DNA from: Cloacibacillus sp. An23
Lineage (GTDB): Bacteria > Synergistota > Synergistia > Synergistales > Synergistaceae
Direction: 5' to 3'
NCBI RefSeq assembly: GCF_002159945.1
Contig: NZ_NFJQ01000001.1
Location: 1-64,000 of the forward strand
Length of the DNA: 64,000 nucleotides
Shown here: piece by piece, positions 1 to 8,553 of the stretch
Layout: each line of letters starts with the position of its first letter
How positions within the stretch are numbered: position 1 is the first letter of the stretch
Made by a program: the position numbers and the translations under genes
The notes under the pieces: generated by a model
Told to the model about the DNA's origin: nothing
The model's database searches: none
The model's input: only the letters and a program-made list of their open reading frames with translations

Positions 1-298
1 ACTTTTACAGAAGGTGTTGTAATAATATGGAGAAGCCAAGCGATGTTTTGGGCTGTTGTTTAATGTATTTAGGCGCGTTTTATAAAGCGGCGTTGGGTGG
101 CGAAAAAGGTACACCTTTTGCGCCATTCATATATTGCAGGACATATATTGATTTTAAGTTATAATTTAATCAATTTATATTATCTTTGGTGTGCTATTAA
201 ATTTTATAGTTATACACAATATCATTCAGGCATGAGCTTCAAATAAGACGGAAGTTGTGGAAGTGAGAGGCTTCGCAATGTATACGCGGCAATTTCTC
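1..298. other. AT-rich non-coding flank
   Basis: This stretch is clearly richer in A+T than the rest of the window. No reading frame in it resembles a known protein. It lies on the far side of the decayed integrase from the tRNA-Leu gene, so it is probably interior sequence of an integrated element that continues off the left edge. Confidence 0.5.
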
Positions 299-910
299 TC
301 AATCAACCAGTTGTTGAAGGTATCGCTGCTTATTACAAACACCGGCAGCGCCATATTTCTGCCATCTCATCATGATTTTGACCTCTTCTGTAGGAAAAAG
401 CTGCGGCATTGTTCTCCTGCATCGGCGCGAATAAGAGCGCCAGCTCATGCGGTCATCCCGCCAACCAGTTCCACATTTCTGTGTATTAACGTTGGCTATG
501 CGCTTTGTGTAAAACGGCGCCTTTTCTATATAGTTTTTATAACGATATTCTGTTGATTCTACAGTGCTGTTTCTGCGCGCCCCTGTATAATCCTCTAGCC
601 ATTCCTCGGCAATATCCCGAAATGTCTTTGTGACTTGCTCTATACTCTTTTCTTCGCGCACTGCTCCGCGTATTAACACGGCCTGCTCTTTTGCGGCGAT
701 AAGCGTCATGTGTTCCGGCTTGTTTGGGTTAAATATGCCAATTTTCTTCATCTTCTGTTTCTGGCCTGCCGCCGGGGTATATCTCACACGCCATCCCCTT
801 GAACCTGTAGGCTCAATATAAATAAATAAATTTGTATCAATTTGCTTCGTAAATCGTTTATTTTTCGGAACTATTTTCGCTATCGCCGTATCTGTCCATA
901 TTTTCGTCAC
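299..910 (-). pseudogene. Decayed tyrosine-type integrase, N-terminal part
   Basis: A GTG at 910 behind AAAGGG begins a protein matching the N-terminal arm-binding domain (DUF4102) of P4-like integrases. It has the lysine/arginine-rich start and a FRDIAEEW segment leading into the core-binding domain. After roughly 150 residues the frame no longer makes integrase-like sequence, and the alternative frames continue only in pieces. The catalytic domain with its Arg-His-Arg-Tyr residues is absent before the stop. It sits about 270 bases downstream of a tRNA-Leu gene on the same strand, the usual arrangement for an integrase next to its attachment site. The family is clear; the exact point of frame loss was judged by eye. 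Confidence 0.7.
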
Positions 911-1081
911 TAATTTTTCGCCCTTTCTATACAACGCCAGAAAACTGACTAACGTTGCTCTTATTGTTCAATGCTACAATAGTAGGTTTTCAACGACTAA
1001 ACAATAGCTATTTTTTCGTCACTGATTCATCACTAATGGCGTTGTAAAGGGCTGTAAAAAGTTGGCTGATGTTGATAGATG

Positions 1082-1113
1082 TAAAAAACAAAAAAGCCCG
1101 GAAAACCCGGGCT
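1082..1113 (-). terminator. Intrinsic terminator after tRNA-Leu
   Basis: Seven-base-pair stem 1095-1101 / 1107-1113 (AGCCCGG with CCGGGCT) and a five-base loop. On the minus strand it is followed by a run of T. It lies 70 bases past the 3' end of the tRNA gene and would end that transcript. Confidence 0.8.
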
Positions 1114-1180
1114 ATTACTTGTTGAGTTGCATCTCTATGCTTAAAGTTGACCTATCTTGACATAAGCCAATAAACAATCT

Positions 1181-1270
1181 TGGTGTCAAGGAGGGGAATT
1201 GAACCCCTATGGGCTAATGCCCACTAGATCCTGAATCTAGCGCGTCTACCAGTTCCGCCACCCTGACGCC
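1181..1270 (-). tRNA. tRNA-Leu (anticodon CAG)
   Basis: On the minus strand the sequence folds into a 90-base tRNA with an encoded CCA end (1181-1183). The anticodon stem CTAGA/TCTAG flanks the loop TTCAGGA, giving anticodon CAG, which reads CUG leucine codons. The T arm reads GGGGTTCAATTCCCC, and a long variable arm typical of class II tRNAs is present. A strong promoter lies upstream and a terminator downstream, so it is a single-gene unit. A decayed integrase lies beyond the 3' end, suggesting that end was used as an attachment site. Confidence 0.95.
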
Positions 1271-1282
1271 TTAACGGAAGAG

Positions 1283-1311
1283 ATTTTATCAGCAATGGGG
1301 CTTTTTGACAA
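1283..1311 (-). promoter_or_regulatory. Sigma-70-type promoter of tRNA-Leu
   Basis: On the minus strand TTGTCA (1306-1311) and TAAAAT (1283-1288) are separated by exactly 17 bases. Transcription would start a few bases before the mature tRNA 5' end at 1270. Confidence 0.8.
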
Positions 1312-1431
1312 GGGGCTGTGCTAAAGTCGCGGCATTTGCCGGTGTCTTTTTAGATGTTATTGTTTTGCTCATTTTTGCTTAGACAAAATAAAACAAAACA
1401 GCGGCGCGCGGAGCCGCCAGGCTTATATTTA

Positions 1432-1440
1432 TGCTAGAAT
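1432..1440 (+). promoter_or_regulatory. Extended -10 promoter element for the ferredoxin/AOR operon
   Basis: TGCTAGAAT is an extended -10 element (TG, one base, then TAGAAT) about 75 bases before the ferredoxin start. I see no convincing -35 hexamer, which extended -10 promoters often lack. Confidence 0.5.
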
Positions 1441-1513
1441 TTTTACATTGGGGAAGGTTACGGCGCACAGGCGCCGCGGCCTTAAAAAACTGAATAAAGC
1501 GGAGGGGATTTGT

Positions 1514-1912
1514 GTGAGGATCATGCAGGTGAACGCTGAAAAATGCGTTCAGTGCGGTGTGTGCATGGAAGCATGCTCAACTGCATACTTCAAGGAAAAT
1601 TCACGAGAGCTTTCAAGAGTGAAGATCGACAACATGGCCGGTTTCGCTAATATCAACATCTGCACGCAGTGCGGCGCGTGCATCGGCGTGTGCCCGACGC
1701 AGGCGCTCGAGCGCGACGCCAACGGAGTCGTGCAGGTGCGCAAGGAGAAGTGCACTTCATGCCTCATGTGCGTCGGCTTCTGTCCGTCGGCCAGCATGTT
1801 CTTCGACGGCGACAAGCAGACCGAGCCGTTTAAGTGCATAGCCTGCGGCATTTGCGCCAGAAAGTGCCCGACGGGGGCGCTAGAGATAGTAAACGTGCCC
1901 GCTAAGGCGTAG
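1514..1912 (+). CDS. Polyferredoxin subunit of aldehyde oxidoreductase
   Basis: A small protein of 132 residues made almost entirely of iron-sulfur motifs. Four CxxC-type blocks follow one another (CVQCGVCMEAC, CTQCGACIGVCP, CTSCLMCVGFCP, CIACGICARKCP), enough ligands for up to four [4Fe-4S] clusters. I chose the GTG at 1514 because GGAGGGG lies six bases before it; an ATG at 1523 is the alternative. It is followed after 17 bases by a tungsten/molybdenum aldehyde oxidoreductase. It is therefore most likely the electron-transfer subunit passing electrons from the aldehyde site to soluble ferredoxin or another acceptor, as in the multi-subunit AOR enzymes of other bacteria. Confidence 0.85.
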   Translation: MRIMQVNAEKCVQCGVCMEACSTAYFKENSRELSRVKIDNMAGFANINICTQCGACIGVCPTQALERDANGVVQVRKEKCTSCLMCVGFCPSASMFFDGDKQTEPFKCIACGICARKCPTGALEIVNVPAKA

Positions 1913-1929
1913 AAGGAGGAGATCGACAG

Positions 1930-4116
1930 ATGGCTAACGCTCCGATGAAGGTTCTCGCCGAATGGTCTTACGAGCCGGCGAAGATACACCACGGTTATTC
2001 AAAGGAAACTCTTTACATCGGCCTCGGCAATAAGGACGGGAATTATAAATTTGAGAAGCGCCCGGTCTCCGAGGATATGATTGAAAAATTCACTGGCGGA
2101 CGCGGCTTCGGTCTGAAGCTGCTCTGGGACGCAGTGACGGAGGACACGAAGTGGGACGACCCAGAGAACGAGCTCGTCATCGCGGGCGGCCCGTTCTGCG
2201 GCATCACGCAGTATCCCGGCGCGGGAAAGTGCTATTCGGTGTTTCTCTCGCCCGCAACGAAGCAGACCTATAACAGCAACGCGGGGGGATATTTCGCTCC
2301 GTTCTTGAAATTCGCGGGCTTCGACGCGATGGAGCTTCAGGGCAAGGCCGACAGGCCGGTCGTCATTTTCATCGACGGCGACAATCATAAGGTCACGATT
2401 TACGAGTCCACGCTCGAGGATCCGAACGCCTACGCGATTTCGGAGGATCTTCACGAGTATTTCGCTAAGGACGAGGCGGACAAGCGCACCATCTCCGTCG
2501 TATCTACCGGCATGGCGGCCCGCACGAGCTACTGGGCGGGGATGAATTTCAGCTTCTACGACGTACGCCGCAAGGCGGTGCGCCTCAAGCAGGCCGGACG
2601 CGGCGGCGGTGGCACCGTGCTGTGCGACAAGAACGTCGCGGCGCTAGTCGTAAAGCGCACGCATTTTACGGGGCTTGAAAACGACCCTGTAGATATCAAG
2701 GCCATTCAGCGCGCGGGCGCGAGCCTTCACAAGCGCATCCACGACCTCGACGACAAGCAGTGCAAGATGCGTTCCGTCGGCACGGCCCACCTCACCGAGA
2801 TCATGGACGCCTACGACCTGCTCCCGATAAACAACTACAAGTTCGGCAGCCATAAGGACATCGACAACATCAGCTCAGACTCCTACACGAAGCTCTTCAC
2901 GCAGGGCATGGCGGACGGCTGCTGGTACGGATGCTCGCTCGCGTGCGCGAAGGCGGTCGACCACTTCCCGCTCCAGACTGGGCCGTGGAAGGGCAAAGAG
3001 GTCATCGTCGACGGGCCGGAGTATGAGACGGCCGCCGGCCTCGGCTCTAACCTCGGGATTTTCGACCCGCTGTGGACGATAGAGGCGAACTTCTACGCCG
3101 ACCATTACGGCCTCGATACTATTTCACTCGGCACCGGGCTCGCCTTCGTATGCGAGTGCTACGAGCTCGGGCTCATCAACAAGGAGCAGACTCACGGCCT
3201 CGACCTCAACTTCGGGCGCAAGGCCGACATTATGGAGCTCATCCACCGCATCGCGCGCGGCGCGGACGAGTTCGCAATAGCCTGCGGCAAGGGCATCGAG
3301 ACGTCGCGCGAGTTCTTCGCGAAGGAATACGGCGCCGACATGGACACGATGATGAAGATAGGCATGGTATGCCAGGGGCTCGAAGCGTCTGAATACCGCT
3401 GCCAGGAATCCATCGCGCAGTGGGGCGGCTACTTCCTCACGCTCAAAGGGCCGCAGCACGACGAAGCGTGGCTCATCTTCATGGACATGGTGAACAAGCA
3501 GCTTCCGACATACGAGGACAAGGCCGAGGCGCTCTTCTTCTTCCCGAACTTCCGCCTCTGGTTCTCGCTGCAGGGCCTCTGCAAACTTCCGTGGAACGAT
3601 ATCGAGCCGGCCGACAACGGCATGAAGTACAAGGGCATCGAAGCGGCGAAGGTTCCGGAGCACCTTCAGAACTACCTCGACATTTTCGAGGCGATCACCG
3701 GCAAGCACCTGACGCAGGAGGGGCTCATAGAGCAGTCTGAGAAAGTCTACAACTTCGAGCGCATTTTCAACCTGCGCATGGGCAAAGGCACGGCGAAGTA
3801 CCATGAAGCGCCGGACCGCGGCCTCGGCCCCGTCTGGGAGGACGAATGGAACGCGCGTCCCGAATATTTCGACGAGAAGCTCAGCGAGTTCGGCGTCGAT
3901 ATAGCGGGGCTCACCGTGAAGGAGAAGATTGCGCTGCTCCAGCAGCACCGCCGCGAGCAGTGGAAGATGCTCAAGATGGCGGTCTACAAGCGCCGCGGAT
4001 GGAACAAGAACGGAATCCCGACGCTCGCGACGGTGAAACGTCTCGGCATAGACTACCCGGACGTCGTCGAGCTTCTGAAGAAGCATCTGAGGCCGGAGGA
4101 CGAATTCGAAGCGTAA
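1930..4116 (+). CDS. Aldehyde:ferredoxin oxidoreductase family, tungstopterin enzyme
   Basis: At 728 residues it is slightly longer than typical AOR proteins (about 600-700). Enzymes of this family oxidise aldehydes to carboxylic acids, or run in reverse, with a tungsten bis-pterin cofactor and one [4Fe-4S] cluster in the cytoplasm. Visible features are the N-terminal pterin-binding domain with the glycine-rich segment AGRGGGGTVL (about residues 221-230) and the cluster ligands Cys331, Cys335, Cys339 plus a distant Cys551 in GLCKLPWND. The first three cysteines are spaced CxxxCxxxC, whereas the best-known AORs have CxxCxxxC, so the substrate class is uncertain. AAGGAGG precedes the ATG. The ferredoxin upstream and MoaD-like gene downstream make a three-gene operon. 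A role in disposing of amino-acid-derived aldehydes is inference. Confidence 0.88.
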   Translation: MANAPMKVLAEWSYEPAKIHHGYSKETLYIGLGNKDGNYKFEKRPVSEDMIEKFTGGRGFGLKLLWDAVTEDTKWDDPENELVIAGGPFCGITQYPGAGKCYSVFLSPATKQTYNSNAGGYFAPFLKFAGFDAMELQGKADRPVVIFIDGDNHKVTIYESTLEDPNAYAISEDLHEYFAKDEADKRTISVVSTGMAARTSYWAGMNFSFYDVRRKAVRLKQAGRGGGGTVLCDKNVAALVVKRTHFTGLENDPVDIKAIQRAGASLHKRIHDLDDKQCKMRSVGTAHLTEIMDAYDLLPINNYKFGSHKDIDNISSDSYTKLFTQGMADGCWYGCSLACAKAVDHFPLQTGPWKGKEVIVDGPEYETAAGLGSNLGIFDPLWTIEANFYADHYGLDTISLGTGLAFVCECYELGLINKEQTHGLDLNFGRKADIMELIHRIARGADEFAIACGKGIETSREFFAKEYGADMDTMMKIGMVCQGLEASEYRCQESIAQWGGYFLTLKGPQHDEAWLIFMDMVNKQLPTYEDKAEALFFFPNFRLWFSLQGLCKLPWNDIEPADNGMKYKGIEAAKVPEHLQNYLDIFEAITGKHLTQEGLIEQSEKVYNFERIFNLRMGKGTAKYHEAPDRGLGPVWEDEWNARPEYFDEKLSEFGVDIAGLTVKEKIALLQQHRREQWKMLKMAVYKRRGWNKNGIPTLATVKRLGIDYPDVVELLKKHLRPEDEFEA

Positions 4117-4131
4117 AAAGGAGAGTGCCGC

Positions 4132-4329
4132 ATGATAACCGTCAACGGGGACAAGTTTCCGTGGAGAGAAGGGCTCACGGTGAGCGACGTCCTGAAGGAG
4201 AAAAATTTCAAATTCAAGATGCTCTCCGTCTGGGTCAACGACAACGTCATAGACAAAGGCCGCTACGCGGAGGCGAAAATCCCTGACGGAGCGGACGTAC
4301 AGGTCATACACAACATAAGCGGCGGCTAA
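4132..4329 (+). CDS. MoaD/ThiS-like ubiquitin-fold protein
   Basis: A 65-residue protein beginning MITVNGDKF and ending NISGG. The size, beta-grasp-like pattern and C-terminal Gly-Gly are those of the sulfur carriers MoaD and ThiS, whose terminal glycine is activated to a thiocarboxylate. It starts 15 bases after the AOR stop with a GGAG ribosome site, and a terminator follows directly. Genes of this kind often travel with AOR genes and are thought to supply sulfur for the tungsten pterin cofactor; that dedicated role is inferred from position. No partner MoeB/ThiF-type activating enzyme is in the window. Confidence 0.8.
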   Translation: MITVNGDKFPWREGLTVSDVLKEKNFKFKMLSVWVNDNVIDKGRYAEAKIPDGADVQVIHNISGG

Positions 4330-4349
4330 GCGAGGCCGCGGAACAAGCG

Positions 4350-4379
4350 GCGGGGCGCGTTTTCGCGTCCCGCTTTTTT
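4350..4379 (+). terminator. Intrinsic terminator of the AOR operon
   Basis: A GC-rich ten-base stem (GCGGGGCGCG with CGCGTCCCGC) and a T loop are followed by six T residues, 20 bases after the MoaD-like stop codon. Confidence 0.9.
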
Positions 4380-4648
4380 ATGTCTACGGCGTGAAAACGC
4401 CGGGCGCGCCCGAACGCCGCCGGCCGCTTCCGCGCCTGCGAGTATGCCCCGACGCGGTGGATTTCGTGACGATTTATTCCGCGAAATAACTTTTAGATTT
4501 AAGCATAAATTTACAACTCGCTTTCCCGCGTGTCTTTTGTATGCAAGACTAATAATTTCGCTGTTCCGGATTAACCTTTTTACTATGCGCCCAAAATGTG
4601 ATAAGGTAAGGATGTTACAAAATTCACACTGTGAAAGGTCGTGCTGCA
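4380..4648. other. Intergenic leader before the YkvI-type gene, with small palindrome
   Basis: No gene is visible. The right half is AT-rich and probably holds the promoter of the next gene, though several weak -10-like hexamers compete. A perfect 13-base palindrome, TTCACACTGTGAA (4623-4635), sits just before the start codon and overlaps the ribosome binding region. It could be an operator, but nothing identifies a regulator. Confidence 0.4.
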
Positions 4649-5752
4649 ATGGACAACAACAAAGTCAGTTGGGTCAATGTCGTCAAGTTCGCGGGCGCAG
4701 TCATCGCGTTCTTGATCGGCGCCGGTTTCGCCACCGGTCAGGAAGTCCTCCAGTATTTCGCAGGATATGGGTACCAGGGGCTGCTTGTGGGAGGGTTCGT
4801 TCTTATCTGCTTCGTCTATCTCTGCTCCAGCTTCATGTGCGCTGGGTATGACGAGCATTTCCCGAACACGAACGATATATACCGCTACTACTGCGGCAAG
4901 TATATCGGCGGCTTCTACGATTATTTCTCAATCGCGTTTATTTATATGTCGTACATAGTCATGCTCGGCGGCGCGGGCGGAACATTCAACCAGTACTATC
5001 AGCTCCCCCCTGCATACGGCGCCATTTTCATGCTCGTAGTTTCGGTAGGAGTCGTTATTCTCGGGCTTGGCAAGATTGTTGACGTCATCGGCTCCATCGG
5101 CCCGCTGATCGTCCTTATCGCGCTCGGCGTCGGAGCCGCGGCAATCATCACGAACCCAGGCGGCATCGCCCAGGGCGTCGCGCTTATCGACTCCGGCTCG
5201 CTCGACCCCGAAAAGTTCATCCGAGTCGGCAGCAACTGGTTCATGTCCGGCTTCTCCTATGTCGGATTCTGTCTCCTCTGGCTCGCCGCTTTCTGCGCGG
5301 CTATGGGAACGAAGGCCAACAGCAAGAAGGAAGCCGTCATGGGGGCGACGCTCGGCGCGGCCGGATTTGTTGCCGGCGCTCTCGTCCTCGCCTTCGGTCT
5401 TCTTACGCAGTTTGAGTCTCTCTACGCTTCCGACATTCCATCGCTCATCCTCGCCGAAAAGCTCTGGCCGCCTCTCGCCTCGATATTCTCCGTCGTAATC
5501 CTCGCCGGTATATTCACGACGGCGGTTCCGCTCCTCTGGACTGTCTCCGCGAGATTCGCGCAGGAAAAGACGACGAAGTTCTACGCCCTCACGGCGGGCC
5601 TCGGCGCGGTAGCATGTTTCGTAGCGCTCATGCTCCCCTTCCGCAAGATAGTCAACATCATCTACGGAATCAACGGCTACGTCGGCATCCTCGTCATTCT
5701 CTTCATGCTCGCGAGGACATTCGGCCTTACGAAGAACCTCGGCAAGAAGTAG
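4649..5752 (+). CDS. YkvI-type integral membrane protein (APC-superfamily permease)
   Basis: A 367-residue, very hydrophobic protein with about ten membrane segments. The first helix begins with WVNVVKFAGAVIAFLIGAGFATGQE; the GAGFATGQE motif is characteristic of the YkvI family, a distant branch of the amino acid-polyamine-organocation transporters. Substrates are not established for most members; amino acid or cation-coupled transport is a reasonable guess in an amino-acid fermenter. I chose ATG 4649 with GAAAGG ten bases upstream rather than the in-frame GTG at 4631. It is monocistronic, with its own terminator downstream. Confidence 0.75.
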   Translation: MDNNKVSWVNVVKFAGAVIAFLIGAGFATGQEVLQYFAGYGYQGLLVGGFVLICFVYLCSSFMCAGYDEHFPNTNDIYRYYCGKYIGGFYDYFSIAFIYMSYIVMLGGAGGTFNQYYQLPPAYGAIFMLVVSVGVVILGLGKIVDVIGSIGPLIVLIALGVGAAAIITNPGGIAQGVALIDSGSLDPEKFIRVGSNWFMSGFSYVGFCLLWLAAFCAAMGTKANSKKEAVMGATLGAAGFVAGALVLAFGLLTQFESLYASDIPSLILAEKLWPPLASIFSVVILAGIFTTAVPLLWTVSARFAQEKTTKFYALTAGLGAVACFVALMLPFRKIVNIIYGINGYVGILVILFMLARTFGLTKNLGKK

Positions 5753-5776
5753 CGCGTAATACAAAAATACGTCAAG

Positions 5777-5804
5777 GGGCGTCCTTTTGGGGGCGCCCTT
5801 TTTT
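5777..5804 (+). terminator. Intrinsic terminator after the YkvI-type gene
   Basis: GGGCGTCC and GGGCGCCC form an eight-pair stem with one G-T pair, followed by six T residues 25 bases after the stop codon. Confidence 0.85.
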
Positions 5805-5842
5805 CTTGACCTCCGCGCCGCGCCGACCGTGCGCGCGCCATG

Positions 5843-5851
5843 TGATATAAT
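5843..5851 (+). promoter_or_regulatory. Extended -10 promoter of the penicillin-binding protein gene
   Basis: TGATATAAT carries the TG extension and a perfect TATAAT, 35 bases before the start codon and just after the terminator of the upstream gene. No good -35 hexamer stands 17 bases upstream. Confidence 0.65.
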
Positions 5852-5885
5852 GCCGGTATATGCAGAAGCATATCGGAGGTATCGA

Positions 5886-8204
5886 ATGTCCCGAACTCAG
5901 AAAAGCGACAAGGATTTTTCCCTGTCGAATAAAAAACCCAAAAAGAAAAAATCCTTAGCTTCAAAGCTCTTCGCATCGTTCATGCTGACAGCCGCGGTAG
6001 CCGCGGCTGTGATAGCCGTGGCTGCGCTGCTCTTCCTCAGGGAAATAACGGAATCGCTGCCGACGACGCCGGAGATACTCGCGCACGAGCCGAGCCTCGC
6101 TACGAAGGTCTACGACCGCAAGGGACGGCTTATCACGCAGCTTTTCCAGGAAAACCGCACGTGGGTGAAGCTTCAGAACGTCTCGCCGTGGATGGTGAAG
6201 GCGATACTCGCGGCGGAGGACGACAAATTTTACGAGCACGCCGGCATCCGCCCAATAGCGATAGCGCGCGCTCTGGTCATAGACATTTTCCACGGAGAAG
6301 CGAAGCAGGGCGCGAGCACGATAACGCAGCAGCTTGCGCGCAATCTGTTCCTGTCCAACGAAAAAACGATAATACGCAAGGCGCGCGAGATGGTCCTCGC
6401 CATACGCCTCGAACGCATATATACAAAAGACCAGCTCCTCGAGATGTACCTCAACACGATATATATGGGGCACGGAACCTACGGTATAGAGGCGGCGTCT
6501 CGGGAATATTTCGCGAAGCCGCCGGCGAAGCTCGACATAAACGAGTCGGCGACGCTAGCAGGACTGGTCGCCGCTCCCGAGAAATATTCGCCGTACCGCC
6601 ACAAGGGCAACTCGCAGGCTAGGAAGTCCTACGTCCTCCGCCGTATGCTCGACCTCGACTGGATATCGAAGGGCGATTACGACGCCAACATAAACAAAGA
6701 GCCGAAGCTGGCGCAGACAGAGCGCGTGGGCAATCCAATAACGCTTGAAGACGCGCCGTATTTCGTATCCTACATACTTTTCAGCCACCTGCTGCCGTCC
6801 TACGGGGCCGACAGGATATACCGCGGCGGGCTGAGCGTCCACACGACGATAGACAGAGACCTCCAGGCGAAGGGCGAGGAGATAGTTTCGTCGATGAAGC
6901 ATGAGGGCGCGCTGGTCGCGATAGACCCGAACACAGGCGAGATACTTGCGCTCGTCGGCGGACGCGACTTCAACAAGAGCAAGTTCAACAGGGCGACGCA
7001 GGCTTTCCGCCAGCCGGGTTCGTCGTTCAAGCCTATAGTCTACGCGTCCGCGCTTGAGCAGGGATACAGGGGCGTGGACCACGTGCTGGACGCGCCGCTG
7101 CTCTTCCCAAACGGCTGGGCTCCAGGCAACTACACATCGAACAAGTACGACGGCGAGGTCACACTGATGAAGGCGCTCGCCCGCTCTATAAACACCTCCG
7201 CCGTACGCCTGGCGCAGATAAGCGGCGTGCGCCACATAACCGACCTCGCGCGGCGCATAGGCATCACGACGCCGCACCTGCCCGACGACCTGTCGGTGGC
7301 GCTGGGGACGGCCAGCCTGACGCCGCTTGAGATGTCGGTCGCATATTCGGCTTTCGCGAACAACGGCTACCAGGTCAAGCCGTACGCGATAAAGGAAATA
7401 CTCTCGCAGCGCGGAGAAACGCTCGAACAGAACGGCCCCCAGCTCACGCCGGCCGTGACGCCCACCGTCGCCGTCACGATGCGCTCCATGCTGCAGCAGG
7501 TCACCTCGTGGGGCACAGGCGCACGCGCCAAAATTGCCGACCATGAGACCTTCGGCAAAACCGGAACTACAAACGAATGGACCGACGCATGGTTCGTCGG
7601 CGGCGTGCCCGGGCTCGTAGTCGTGGTCTACGTAGGCAACGACGACCATAAACCGCTCGGAGGCCGCTCGACAGGAGCCGCCGCAGCCCTGCCGGTGTGG
7701 AAAAGCTTCGTCGAATACGCGGTCAACACGCTCGCGCTGCCGTCTACTTTCTCTATCCCATCCGACGCTGAGGTGGAGGCCGTCCGCGTATGCAGGGCTA
7801 CAGGCTTCCTCGCCGCGCCGGGCTGCGAGGCGGCGGACCTGCTGCTTCCGCTTGGGCACGCTCCGTCGTCCCTATGCCCGTGGCACGGAGGGACTATCGC
7901 CGAAGCCTTGGCTGACGCCAACGCTCCAGTGCTGCTGCTCGCCCCGATAGACGAAGAGACCGACGTCAACCGCTACGCGCTTCACCTCGGCGGCGCACCG
8001 GCGGCGCAGCCGCAGCCTGGAGCGGCGGAAACGCCCGCGGAGCCGGCGCCGCCCGTCACGCCTACGCAGAAGCCGAAGAAGTCAGAGCCGTCAAAGGTCC
8101 CGAGCGCCACGGAAAAGAAGCCATACGAAAAGAGAAAATACGAAACTCAGGACGAAGTCGATAAGAGATACCAGGAGCTGCTTAAGCAGTACGGGATAAT
8201 ATAA
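5886..8204 (+). CDS. Penicillin-binding protein 1A, bifunctional transglycosylase/transpeptidase
   Basis: A class A penicillin-binding protein of 772 residues that polymerises and cross-links peptidoglycan at the outer face of the inner membrane. After a lysine-rich cytoplasmic tail there is one membrane anchor (about residues 32-54). The GT51 glycosyltransferase domain follows with the catalytic region EDDKFYEH (about residue 111) and QGASTITQQL. The transpeptidase domain has the nucleophile motif SSFK (Ser379), SIN, and KTGTTN. The C-terminus is a proline- and lysine-rich tail of about 80 residues. The start ATG at 5886 has CGGAGG just upstream; longer in-frame extensions lack a ribosome site. 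It is monocistronic, with an extended -10 promoter. Confidence 0.95.
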   Translation: MSRTQKSDKDFSLSNKKPKKKKSLASKLFASFMLTAAVAAAVIAVAALLFLREITESLPTTPEILAHEPSLATKVYDRKGRLITQLFQENRTWVKLQNVSPWMVKAILAAEDDKFYEHAGIRPIAIARALVIDIFHGEAKQGASTITQQLARNLFLSNEKTIIRKAREMVLAIRLERIYTKDQLLEMYLNTIYMGHGTYGIEAASREYFAKPPAKLDINESATLAGLVAAPEKYSPYRHKGNSQARKSYVLRRMLDLDWISKGDYDANINKEPKLAQTERVGNPITLEDAPYFVSYILFSHLLPSYGADRIYRGGLSVHTTIDRDLQAKGEEIVSSMKHEGALVAIDPNTGEILALVGGRDFNKSKFNRATQAFRQPGSSFKPIVYASALEQGYRGVDHVLDAPLLFPNGWAPGNYTSNKYDGEVTLMKALARSINTSAVRLAQISGVRHITDLARRIGITTPHLPDDLSVALGTASLTPLEMSVAYSAFANNGYQVKPYAIKEILSQRGETLEQNGPQLTPAVTPTVAVTMRSMLQQVTSWGTGARAKIADHETFGKTGTTNEWTDAWFVGGVPGLVVVVYVGNDDHKPLGGRSTGAAAALPVWKSFVEYAVNTLALPSTFSIPSDAEVEAVRVCRATGFLAAPGCEAADLLLPLGHAPSSLCPWHGGTIAEALADANAPVLLLAPIDEETDVNRYALHLGGAPAAQPQPGAAETPAEPAPPVTPTQKPKKSEPSKVPSATEKKPYEKRKYETQDEVDKRYQELLKQYGII

Positions 8205-8553
8205 CAGAAAGACAAGTGGAGCCCCGCGCACAGACAATAAGCCGCGCGGGGCTCCCGCATATAGACAGGCCGGCTGCGGACGCGGGGAAAAGAAAGGCTT
8301 GCCGTGCTATGTGGCGCGGATTGCCAGGCGTTTCCCGGCACAGGGGCATCTTTCATTCAACGCGCGTCGTTTGCAGCCGGTTAATTTGAGCAAAAAGACG
8401 TCCCGCCAGCCATGGAAGCCGGACGCCTCCGCGCGCGGACAGAACCTAAGGTATATATGACGCCATGCCGCCGAACCTATTACATGGACGGCAAATCACA
8501 GCCGCCGGAGTTTCAGCAGGTCACGCGCGAAGTAGGCGCGCGGCCGCGAGGGG
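8205..8553. other. Convergent intergenic region with a strong stem-loop
   Basis: No gene is visible in these 349 bases between convergent genes. A perfect 12-pair stem-loop lies at 8218-8229 / 8244-8255 (GGAGCCCCGCGC with its complement), 14 bases past the penicillin-binding protein stop. It has no T tract, so it may protect the mRNA end rather than terminate transcription. The rest is unremarkable. Confidence 0.5.
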
